Part shown: piece after piece, positions 1 to 6,730 of the stretch
How the letters are laid out: every line of letters begins with the position of its first letter
How positions within the stretch are numbered: the stretch's first letter is position 1
Source: Frateuria_A yonginensis
Lineage (GTDB): Bacteria > Pseudomonadota > Gammaproteobacteria > Xanthomonadales > Rhodanobacteraceae
Direction of reading: 5' to 3'
DNA length: 64,000 nt
Assembly (NCBI RefSeq): GCF_037137055.1
Contig: NZ_JBBBNY010000005.1
Location: forward strand, 1 to 64,000
Notes under the pieces: model-generated
What the model was told of the DNA's origin: nothing
What the model saw: only the letters and a program-made list of their open reading frames with translations
Database searches by the model: none
Translations under genes and position numbers: made by a program

Positions 1-2
1 CC

Positions 3-104
3 TGGCTGCATCAATACAACTGGCACCGTCCGCATGCCAGCGTTGACTACCAGCCTCCTATCACCCGCATTGCCATGAACAACCTGGTGGGTTTACACAG
101 CTAG
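3..104 (+). mobile_element. IS481-family transposase, 3' end only (cut by window edge)
   Basis: The window opens inside a reading frame of 33 codons ending in TAG. Its residues YNWHRPHASVDYQPP followed by a short tail ending NNLVGLHS match the C-terminal end of the integrase-core (rve) domain of IS481-type transposases, where a YN..RPH motif precedes the stop. The catalytic DDE residues would lie upstream, outside the window, so I cannot tell whether the element is intact. Base composition is clearly lower in G+C than the neighbouring genes, which fits a mobile element. No terminal inverted repeat could be assigned confidently without the other end. Confidence 0.72.
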
Positions 105-224
105 ACGGCCCTCACCCGGCCGTCCCTCCCGCGCGGGGAGTTCGGCGAGGCGCCGATCGTCCCACGTGCCGCTCACGTGCACTCGGCTAAGATGCAAGGC
201 TTGTCCAAGTCAGCGCGTCTGCCC

Positions 225-1853
225 ATGCCCGTCAACGTTCCGACGTACGCCTCGCTGTTCGCCGAGCACGCCCGCCGCCTTTCGCAGACCCACCTGCGCA
301 CGCTGATCCCCGACCCGGCGCGTGGCGCGCGCCTGCGCCACCGCGACGGCCCGCTGCTGCTCGACCTCAGCCGGCAGAAGCTGGACGTGCCGGCACTCGA
401 TGCGCTCGGCGCGCAACTGGAGGCCAGCGGCTGGCAGGCGGCGCGCGATGCGATGTTCGCCGGCGACGCGATCAACACCTCCGAGGGGCGTGCGGTGCTG
501 CACACGGCGCTGCGCGCGGGCGGTTCGGCGATGCCCTCGCCGGCGCCGGTCGGGGCGCGGCGCGACATCGAGGCCACGCTGGAGCGCATCGCCGAACTGG
601 TCGACGCCATCCACGACGGCCGACAGGAGGCGCTGGGCCTGCCCGGAACCGTGACCGACGTGGTCAACATCGGCATCGGCGGTTCCGACCTGGGCCCGCG
701 CCTGGCCGTGGCGGCGCTGGCGCCGTTCCGCACGCCGCGCGTGCGCAGCCATTTCCTCACCAACGTGGACGGCCAGGCGGCCTACGACCTGATCCGCGCA
801 CTGGACCCCCGCACCACGCTGGTGGTGATGGTGTCCAAGACCTTCACCACCCAGGAGACCCTGCTCAACGGCAACGTGCTGCGCGGCTGGATCGGCGAGG
901 CCTACGGCGGCGACGAACGCGCGGTGGCGCGGCATTTCCTGGCGGTCAGCGCGAACACCGAGGTGGCCGGCGGCTGGGGCGTGCCGCTGCGGCAGATCTT
1001 CCCGATGTGGGACTTCGTCGGCGGGCGCTACTCGCTGTGGTCGGCGGTCGGGCTGTCGCTGGCACTGGCGATCGGCATGCCGGGTTTCCGCGCGGTGCTG
1101 GCCGGCGGCGCGCGCATGGACGACCACTTCCGCAGCGCGCCCTGGCAGGAGAACCTGCCCGCGCTGCTGGCGCTCACCGAGATCTGGAACCGCGACGTGC
1201 TCGGCTATCCCTCGCGCGCCGTGGTGCCGTACGCGGACCTGCTCGCCGACCTGCCGAGCTACCTGCAGCAGCTGGAAATGGAAAGCCTGGGCAAGTCGGT
1301 GACGCCGCAGGGCGCGCCGGTCGGCCAGCCGACCGTGCCGGTGGTGTGGGGCAGCGTCGGCACCAACGCGCAGCATGCGTACTTCCAGGCGCTGCACCAG
1401 GGCACCGAGGTGGTGCCGCTGGACCTGATCGGCATCGTCAACCCGGCCCATCCGCTGCACGGCAACCACGACGCGCTGCTGTCGAACCTGCTCGCGCAGG
1501 CGGCTGCGCTGGCGTTGGGCAAGACCACCGAGGAGGCGCTCGCCGAGAACCCTGCCGGCGGCCCGGCGCTTGCCGCGCAGCGCACCTTCCCGGGCGACCG
1601 CCCGAGCTCGGTGATCCTGCTCGATGCGCTCACGCCCGAGAGCCTGGGCGCGCTGATCGCGCTGTACGAGCACAAGGTGTTCCTGCTCGGCCACCTGTGG
1701 GGCATCAACGCGTTCGACCAGTGGGGCGTGGAGCTGGGCAAGAGCATCGCGCGACAGATCCTGCCGGCGCTGCGCGGCGAGGCTTCCGACGTGCCGCCAC
1801 TGGATGCGGCGACCTGCGCCCTGATCGACGAGATCCGCCAGCGCCGCACCTGA
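225..1853 (+). CDS. pgi: Glucose-6-phosphate isomerase
   Basis: Interconverts glucose 6-phosphate and fructose 6-phosphate in the cytoplasm (glycolysis, gluconeogenesis, supply of sugar phosphates). The 542-residue product has the expected length and both family signatures: DFVGGRYSLWSAVG in the middle and LLGHLWGINAFDQWGVELGK near the C terminus. The frame stays open up to a GTG at 177. I chose the ATG at 225 because a -10-like TAAGAT lies at 188-193, inside the longer version, and because the protein then begins with the usual MPVNVPTYASL. No Shine-Dalgarno site is obvious at either start, so the start is less certain than the function. The gene converges on queG across a short palindrome. 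Confidence 0.93.
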   Translation: MPVNVPTYASLFAEHARRLSQTHLRTLIPDPARGARLRHRDGPLLLDLSRQKLDVPALDALGAQLEASGWQAARDAMFAGDAINTSEGRAVLHTALRAGGSAMPSPAPVGARRDIEATLERIAELVDAIHDGRQEALGLPGTVTDVVNIGIGGSDLGPRLAVAALAPFRTPRVRSHFLTNVDGQAAYDLIRALDPRTTLVVMVSKTFTTQETLLNGNVLRGWIGEAYGGDERAVARHFLAVSANTEVAGGWGVPLRQIFPMWDFVGGRYSLWSAVGLSLALAIGMPGFRAVLAGGARMDDHFRSAPWQENLPALLALTEIWNRDVLGYPSRAVVPYADLLADLPSYLQQLEMESLGKSVTPQGAPVGQPTVPVVWGSVGTNAQHAYFQALHQGTEVVPLDLIGIVNPAHPLHGNHDALLSNLLAQAAALALGKTTEEALAENPAGGPALAAQRTFPGDRPSSVILLDALTPESLGALIALYEHKVFLLGHLWGINAFDQWGVELGKSIARQILPALRGEASDVPPLDAATCALIDEIRQRRT

Positions 1854-1872
1854 CGCAGGGACGGGCGGGTGC

Positions 1873-1888
1873 GGCGCGAGCTCGCGCC
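1873..1888. repeat. Perfect 16-bp palindrome at the queG stop, between convergent genes
   Basis: The sequence GGCGCGAGCTCGCGCC is a perfect palindrome, and on the minus strand it follows the queG stop codon, sharing one base with it (stop at 1888-1890, read as GTAGGCGC...). It resembles half of the REP-like units found elsewhere in the window. It lies between the 3' ends of pgi and queG and could fold into a hairpin in both transcripts. There is no T-run, so it is not a typical intrinsic terminator. Confidence 0.5.
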
Positions 1889-2964
1889 TACGGAGCGGCA
1901 GGTTCGCCGTGGCGGGCGAGTGCCCAGGCCACGTGCTCGCGCACGACGGGCGAGGGATGGCGTTCCCGCGCACGCAGCGCCGCGATCACCGCCGGCGTGC
2001 CGGGCGCGTTGCCGAGCGCCACCGCGATGTTGCGCAACCAGCCCTCGTAGCCGGCGCGGCGGATCGCCATGCCCTCGGTGCGGTGCAGGAACTCCTCCTC
2101 GCTCCAGCCGAACAGCTCGACCAGCCTGGCGCCGTCCAGGCGATGCCGTGGCGCGAAATCCGGCTCGCTGGCGTCCTGCGCGAACTTGTTCCAGGGGCAA
2201 ACCAGCTGGCAGTCGTCGCAGCCGAAGATGCGGTTGCCCATCGGCGCGCGCAGTTCCTCCGGGATCGAGCCCTTCAGTTCGATGGTGAGGTAGGAGATGC
2301 AGCGGCGCGCATCGAGCCGGTAGGGGCCCAGGATCGCCTGCGTCGGGCACACCTCGATGCAGCGGCTGCAGCTGCCGCAATGCGCGGTCGCCGGTGGATC
2401 CACCGGCAGCGGCAGGTCGGTGTAGAGCTCGCCCAGGAAGAAGTACGAGCCGGCGCCGCGGTTGATCAGCACCGTGTGCTTGCCGATCCAGCCCAGTCCC
2501 GCGTTGCGCGCCAGCGCCTTCTCCAGCACCGGCGCGGAGTCGACGTAGGCGCGGTAGCCGAACTCGCCCACCGAGGCGCGGATCCGTTCGGCCAGTTTCT
2601 GCAGCCGGTTGCGCATCAGCTTGTGGTAGTCGCGGCCGAGTGCGTAGCGGGCCACGTAACCGGCCTCGCCGTCGCCGAGCACCTCCCAGGCATGGCGGGT
2701 GCCGGGCGGCAGGTAGTCCATGCGCACGGAAACCACCCGCAAGGTGCCCGGTTCCAGTTCGGCCGGACGGCTGCGGCGGGTGCCGTGGCGGGCCATGTAT
2801 TCCATCTCTCCGTGGTGCCCCGCATCCAGCCAGCGCTGCAGGTGCGCCTCGTCCGTGCCCAGCTCCACGCCGCTGATGCCGGCGTCGGCGAAGCCGAGCT
2901 CGCGTGCCCAGCGCTTGATGTCCGCGGCCAGGGCGGCGTAGTCGGTGGAGACGGGTACGGCCAT
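1888..2964 (-). CDS. queG: Epoxyqueuosine reductase QueG
   Basis: Carries out the last step of queuosine synthesis, reducing epoxyqueuosine to queuosine in the wobble position of GUN-anticodon tRNAs, using cobalamin and two [4Fe-4S] clusters. The 358-residue protein has the QueG N-terminal region (WARELGFADAGISG), the GWIGKHT segment, and two ferredoxin-like cysteine motifs, CGSCSRCIEVCPT and CDDCQLVCPW. The C-terminal HEAT-like helices complete the family length. Start: ATG at 2964 (MAVPVSTDY). The in-frame ATG at 2973 would overlap the -10 box TACAAT at 2972-2977. The gene is divergent from nnr, as yjeS is next to yjeF in E. coli. Confidence 0.95.
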   Translation of the reverse strand: MAVPVSTDYAALAADIKRWARELGFADAGISGVELGTDEAHLQRWLDAGHHGEMEYMARHGTRRSRPAELEPGTLRVVSVRMDYLPPGTRHAWEVLGDGEAGYVARYALGRDYHKLMRNRLQKLAERIRASVGEFGYRAYVDSAPVLEKALARNAGLGWIGKHTVLINRGAGSYFFLGELYTDLPLPVDPPATAHCGSCSRCIEVCPTQAILGPYRLDARRCISYLTIELKGSIPEELRAPMGNRIFGCDDCQLVCPWNKFAQDASEPDFAPRHRLDGARLVELFGWSEEEFLHRTEGMAIRRAGYEGWLRNIAVALGNAPGTPAVIAALRARERHPSPVVREHVAWALARHGEPAAP

Positions 2965-2971
2965 GCCTCCC

Positions 2972-2977
2972 ATTGTA
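2972..2977 (-). promoter_or_regulatory. -10 box of queG, placed for a leaderless transcript
   Basis: On the minus strand TACAAT is followed by seven bases and then the queG ATG. Transcription would start at or next to the start codon. The intervening GGGAGG ends one base before ATG, too close to act as a normal Shine-Dalgarno site. A clear -35 box is not seen. Confidence 0.55.
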
Positions 2978-2993
2978 GGCGCCGGCCCGCTCC

Positions 2994-2999
2994 TATAAT
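2994..2999 (+). promoter_or_regulatory. -10 box of nnr, placed for a leaderless transcript
   Basis: A consensus TATAAT is followed by exactly six bases and then the ATG of nnr at 3006. The expected transcription start coincides with the A of ATG, and no ribosome-binding sequence could fit in the message. The -35 region is weak (TTGTAG at 2973-2978, short spacer). It is back to back with the queG -10 box. Confidence 0.62.
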
Positions 3000-3005
3000 C
3001 CGCGG

Positions 3006-4493
3006 ATGACCGCGCCACATCGTCACGCCCTCTACACCGTCGCCCAGGTGCGCGCGCTCGACCGCGCGGCGATCGACGGGCTGGGCATTCCCGGCTACGA
3101 GCTGATGCGCCGTGCCGCCGCGGCGGCGTTCGCCGCGCTGCGCCGGCACTGGCCGCAGGTGCGGCGCATCGCGGTGCATTGCGGCCCCGGCAACAACGGC
3201 GGCGACGGCTTCCTGCTCGCGCTGCAGGCACACGAGGCCGGGTTCGAGGTGCGGGTGCTCGCGCTCGCCGACGCATCCGGCGAGGGCGACGCCGCGCGGG
3301 CGCGGGCGGCCTGCGAGCGCGGTGGCGTGGCGGTGCGGCGCTGGCGCGAAGGCGAGCCGCTGCCCGAGGCGGAGCTGCACGTCGACGCGCTGTACGGCAC
3401 CGGCCTCAGCCGACCGCCGGGAGCGCCCGCATCCGCCCTGATCGAGGCGATCAACGCCAGCGGCGTGCCGATACTGGCGCTCGACGTGCCCTCCGGCCTC
3501 GACGCCGACACCGGACACTGCCCGGGTGTCGCGGTGCGGGCCGATCTCACGGTGAGTTTCATCGGTGCCAAGCGCGGCCTGCACACCGGGCAGGCGCCGG
3601 CGTGCACCGGGCGCGTGGAGCTGGCCACCTTGGGCCTGCCGGAGACGCTGTGGCAGGCCGCCGTACCGGACGCGCACCTGCTGCAACCGGCGACCTTGCC
3701 GCCGCGCCCGCGCGATGCGCACAAGGGGCGCAGCGGCCACGTGCTGGTGATCGGCGGCGACCATGGAACCGCAGGGGCGATCCGCCTGTGCGGCGAGGCG
3801 GCGCTGCGCGCCGGCGCGGGGCTGGTCAGCGTGGCGACCCGCGCCGGGCACCTGCCGGCCCTCAACGCGGCGCGCCCCGAGCTGATGGCGCATGCGGCCG
3901 ACGGACCGCAGGCGCTGGAGCCGCTGCTCGCGCGCGCGACCGTGCTGGCGGTGGGGCCGGGCCTGGGGCAGGGCGCCTGGGGTCATGCGCTGTGGCTCAC
4001 CGCACTGGACGCGAGCCTGCCGCTGGTGCTCGACGCCGATGGCCTCAACCTGCTGGCGCGCGAGCCGCGTCGCTTCCAGCACGACCGGCCGGTCGTGCTC
4101 ACGCCGCACCCCGGCGAGGCCGCACGGCTGCTCGGTTGCGACACCGCCACGGTGGGGCGCGATCGTTTCGCCGCCGCGCGTTCGCTGGCGGACCACTTCG
4201 GCGCGGTGGTCGTGCTCAAGGGGGCCGGCTCGCTGATCGCCGCCCCGGGCGGGCGTCTGGACGTCTGTCCCTGGGGCAACCCCGGCATGGCCTCCGGTGG
4301 CATGGGCGACCTGCTCACCGGCATCATCGCCGCGCTGCTGGCGCAGGGTTGCTCTGCCTGGCAGGCGGCCGGCCTCGGTGTGGGCCTGCATGCCCGCGCG
4401 GGCGACCGTGCCGCACGCGAGGGCGAGCGCGGGTTGCTCGCCGGCGACCTGCTGGCGCCGCTGCGCCGCCTGCTGAACGGACTGGACGCATGA
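3006..4493 (+). CDS. nnr: Bifunctional NAD(P)HX epimerase / ADP-dependent NAD(P)HX dehydratase
   Basis: Repairs hydrated NADH and NADPH. The N-terminal YjeF_N half (about residues 1-215) epimerises R- and S-NAD(P)HX; the C-terminal ribokinase-like half (about 225-495) dehydrates the S form. The sequence shows GPGNNGGDGF in the epimerase half, and GPGLGQG, LDADGLN, TPHPGEAARL and the Gly-rich NPGMASGGMGDLLTG in the dehydratase half. At 495 residues it is a full two-domain fusion like E. coli YjeF. Its stop overlaps the tsaE start (ATGA at 4490-4493), so the two are translationally coupled. The message is predicted to be leaderless. Confidence 0.94.
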   Translation: MTAPHRHALYTVAQVRALDRAAIDGLGIPGYELMRRAAAAAFAALRRHWPQVRRIAVHCGPGNNGGDGFLLALQAHEAGFEVRVLALADASGEGDAARARAACERGGVAVRRWREGEPLPEAELHVDALYGTGLSRPPGAPASALIEAINASGVPILALDVPSGLDADTGHCPGVAVRADLTVSFIGAKRGLHTGQAPACTGRVELATLGLPETLWQAAVPDAHLLQPATLPPRPRDAHKGRSGHVLVIGGDHGTAGAIRLCGEAALRAGAGLVSVATRAGHLPALNAARPELMAHAADGPQALEPLLARATVLAVGPGLGQGAWGHALWLTALDASLPLVLDADGLNLLAREPRRFQHDRPVVLTPHPGEAARLLGCDTATVGRDRFAAARSLADHFGAVVVLKGAGSLIAAPGGRLDVCPWGNPGMASGGMGDLLTGIIAALLAQGCSAWQAAGLGVGLHARAGDRAAREGERGLLAGDLLAPLRRLLNGLDA

Positions 4494-4945
4494 GCTGGAC
4501 CCTTCCCGACGAAACCGCCACCGCCGCCCTGGCCCAGCGCTTCGCCGCGGCGATCCGCGGCGGCCTGGTGCTCTACCTGCATGGCGACCTCGGCGCCGGC
4601 AAGACCAGTTTCGCCCGCGCGCTGCTGACCTCCCTGGGCGCCGGCGAGCGCATCAAGAGCCCCACCTACAGCCTGGTCGAGTCCTACCGCGTCGGTGAAC
4701 GCACGGCCTGGCACCTGGATCTGTACCGCATCGCCGACCCGGCGGAACTGGAGTGGCTGGGCCTGGACGCGCTGGCCGACCCGGATGCGCTGGTGCTGGT
4801 GGAATGGCCCGAGCGCGGGGCCGGGGCGCTCCCGCCCGCCGATCTCGTGCTGCACCTGGCCTACGACGGCCACGGCCGCAGCGCGCGGGCCGAGCCCCGC
4901 AATGCGCGGGGCGAGGCCGTGCTGGCCGGCCTGGCAGGCGGCTAA
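4490..4945 (+). CDS. tsaE: tRNA threonylcarbamoyladenosine biosynthesis ATPase TsaE
   Basis: Small ATPase that works with TsaB and TsaD to transfer threonylcarbamoyl to A37 of ANN-decoding tRNAs. The 151-residue product has the Walker A motif GDLGAGKTS (about residues 31-39), the switch-like KSPTYSLVESY segment and HLDLYRI, followed by a WPERG motif, all typical of the family. It starts inside the nnr stop codon (ATGA overlap) and is followed by amiC after a gap of about 160 bases. That gap contains a small hairpin (CAAGGG and CCCTTG arms, 5056-5072) without a T-run. Confidence 0.95.
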   Translation: MSWTLPDETATAALAQRFAAAIRGGLVLYLHGDLGAGKTSFARALLTSLGAGERIKSPTYSLVESYRVGERTAWHLDLYRIADPAELEWLGLDALADPDALVLVEWPERGAGALPPADLVLHLAYDGHGRSARAEPRNARGEAVLAGLAGG

Positions 4946-5106
4946 GTTACCGTTTCGTAAGGAAAACGTAGGTCGCGAGCTTTGGCCGGCGCCTTCGCGG
5001 CTTGGGCCCGACATCTTGAGCCGCTGTGATAAATGCGGCGCAGGTTATGGATATCCAAGGGAAAAACCCTTGCAATCGCGGTTTTGCTGGGTTTCAATGC
5101 GGCGCC

Positions 5107-6582
5107 ATGACATGCTCGCTCGCGCGCCTGGGGGGAATCGGCCTGGTGGCTCTCGCCGCCCTGCTGTCGCTGCCCCCCGCGCAGGCGACCGACGTCCGTG
5201 CCGCGCGCGTCTGGGCCGGCCCCGACTACACCCGCGTCGTGTTCGACCTGTCCGGCCCGGCCGACTACACGCTCAGCCGCGATGGCGATACCGTGGAGCT
5301 CGACCTGCGCGGCGCCGACCTGGCGGCCGGCTTCGACGCGCCGTCCGCGCAAGGCCTCTACAAGGGCCTGGACAGCCGCCGGGCGGGCGGCATCCTGCAA
5401 CTGGTGGCCCGCACCGACGCCGGCGCGCGGCCCAAGACCTTCGTGCTCAAGCCCGCCGGCGGACACGGCTACCGGCTGGTGCTGGACCTGTATCCCGGCG
5501 ACGCCAGCGCCACCGCCGCGGTCGCCGACGCGCGCGACCGCAAGGGCAGCGGCACGCTGGCCAAGGTCAGGCCCCTGCACAGCGTGGGCGGGGCGGCGAA
5601 GCAGGCCGCGGCGCTGCTCGGCGGCGAGCGCAAGGTCATCGTCGCGGTCGACGCCGGCCACGGCGGCAAGGACCCCGGTTCGCACGGCCCCGGCGGCACG
5701 CTGGAGAAGAACGTGACGCTGGCGGTCGCCCGCGCCCTGGCCGACGAGATCAACCGCCAGCCAGGCATGAAGGCCGTGCTGACCCGCGACGGCGACTACT
5801 TCATTCCGCTCAAGCGGCGCTACCAGATCGCGCGCGAGCAGAACGCCGACATGTTCGTGTCGATTCACGCCGACGCCTTTACCAGCAGCGACGCGCGCGG
5901 TTCCTCGGTGTGGGTGCTCTCGCCCCGCGGCAAGACCTCGGAGGCGGCGCGCTGGCTGGCCGATCGCGAGAACGGCGCCGACCTGATCGGCGGCGTGTCG
6001 CTGGACGACAAGGACGACAGCCTGGCGGCGGTGCTGCTCGACCTGCAGCAGGGCTACGCGATGCAGGCCAGCGAGGCGATCGCCGGCAACGTGCTCAAGG
6101 CGCTGGCAAAGCTCGGGCCGACCCATCGCGGCTACGTGGAGCGCGCCAACTTCGTGGTGCTGCGCTCGCCGGACGTGCCCTCGATCCTGGTCGAGACCGC
6201 CTTCATCAGCAACCCGACCGAGGAGCGCAAGCTGCGCGACCCCGCGCACCAGCGCCAGCTGGCCGAGGCGGTGATGGGCGGCGTGCGCAACTACTTCGAG
6301 GCCACCCCGCCGCCGGGCACCTGGTTCGCGGCGCAGGCGATGCGTCGCAACGGCACGCTGGCCGAGGCGGCCGCGCCTTCGGCGACGACGGTGGCCGCGG
6401 CCGACGCCGACCAGGCGCGGGCCGACGCCAAGGTGCGCGACCTGCACCGGGTCGAGCGCGGCGAGAGCCTGGGCAGCATCGCGCGCCAGTACGGCGTCAG
6501 CGTGCGCGCCCTGAAGAGCGCCAACCGCATGGACAGCGACAGCGTGCAGGCCGGCGCGGTGTTGACCATCCCCGCCGGCTGA
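5107..6582 (+). CDS. amiC: N-acetylmuramoyl-L-alanine amidase (AmiC/AmiB type) with AMIN and LysM domains
   Basis: Periplasmic zinc hydrolase that cuts the amide bond between muramic acid and the peptide stem, needed for septal cell separation. After a signal peptide (hydrophobic GIGLVALAALLSLPPAQA) come an AMIN domain for septal targeting (about residues 25-130) and an Amidase_3 domain with DAGHGGKD, the zinc-binding Glu of LEKNVTLAV and VSIHADAF. A C-terminal LysM repeat (HRVERGESLGSIARQYGV, about 450-490) binds glycan. The start is uncertain: ATG at 5107 puts the signal peptide at the N terminus, while ATG 5047 or GTG 5026 would add up to 27 residues. It lies between tsaE and mutL as amiB does in E. 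coli. Confidence 0.92.
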   Translation: MTCSLARLGGIGLVALAALLSLPPAQATDVRAARVWAGPDYTRVVFDLSGPADYTLSRDGDTVELDLRGADLAAGFDAPSAQGLYKGLDSRRAGGILQLVARTDAGARPKTFVLKPAGGHGYRLVLDLYPGDASATAAVADARDRKGSGTLAKVRPLHSVGGAAKQAAALLGGERKVIVAVDAGHGGKDPGSHGPGGTLEKNVTLAVARALADEINRQPGMKAVLTRDGDYFIPLKRRYQIAREQNADMFVSIHADAFTSSDARGSSVWVLSPRGKTSEAARWLADRENGADLIGGVSLDDKDDSLAAVLLDLQQGYAMQASEAIAGNVLKALAKLGPTHRGYVERANFVVLRSPDVPSILVETAFISNPTEERKLRDPAHQRQLAEAVMGGVRNYFEATPPPGTWFAAQAMRRNGTLAEAAAPSATTVAAADADQARADAKVRDLHRVERGESLGSIARQYGVSVRALKSANRMDSDSVQAGAVLTIPAG

Positions 6583-6595
6583 CCTCCGCGATACG

Positions 6596-6679
6596 TCAGG
6601 AGCGCGCTTTGCTCGCGATGCCTCTGGCTTTCGTGGCACCGGAGTCGAGACGCATCGCCAGCAAGCTTGCTCCTGCAAG
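6596..6679. repeat. REP-like inverted pair (REPIN type)
   Basis: Two copies of one imperfect palindrome face each other: GAGCGCGCTTTGCTCGCGAT at about 6600-6619 and, inverted, ATCGCCAGCAAGCTTGCTCC at 6654-6673. They are separated by about 35 unrelated bases between amiC and mutL. The same unit occurs in four other intergenic spacers of this window. Confidence 0.7.
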
Positions 6680-6718
6680 GCGTGGCGCCCGGGCATGGGC
6701 TTCCGCCCTGGCAGCCTT

Positions 6719-6724
6719 TAAGCT
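6719..6724 (+). promoter_or_regulatory. -10 box of mutL, placed for a leaderless transcript
   Basis: TAAGCT is followed by exactly six bases (TGCGCG) and the mutL ATG. No Shine-Dalgarno sequence precedes the start. The box shows only the TANNNT core, so the case rests mainly on the repeated spacing seen at five other genes. Confidence 0.45.
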
Positions 6725-6730
6725 TGCGCG

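Noticed and set aside
177..224. Longer N terminus of pgi from the GTG at 177
   Set aside because: The added 16 residues are not typical of the family and they overlap a -10-like box at 188-193.
5056..5072. Hairpin CAAGGG/CCCTTG as a terminator after tsaE
   Set aside because: Only six base pairs, no T-run after it, and it may lie within the coding start region of amiC.
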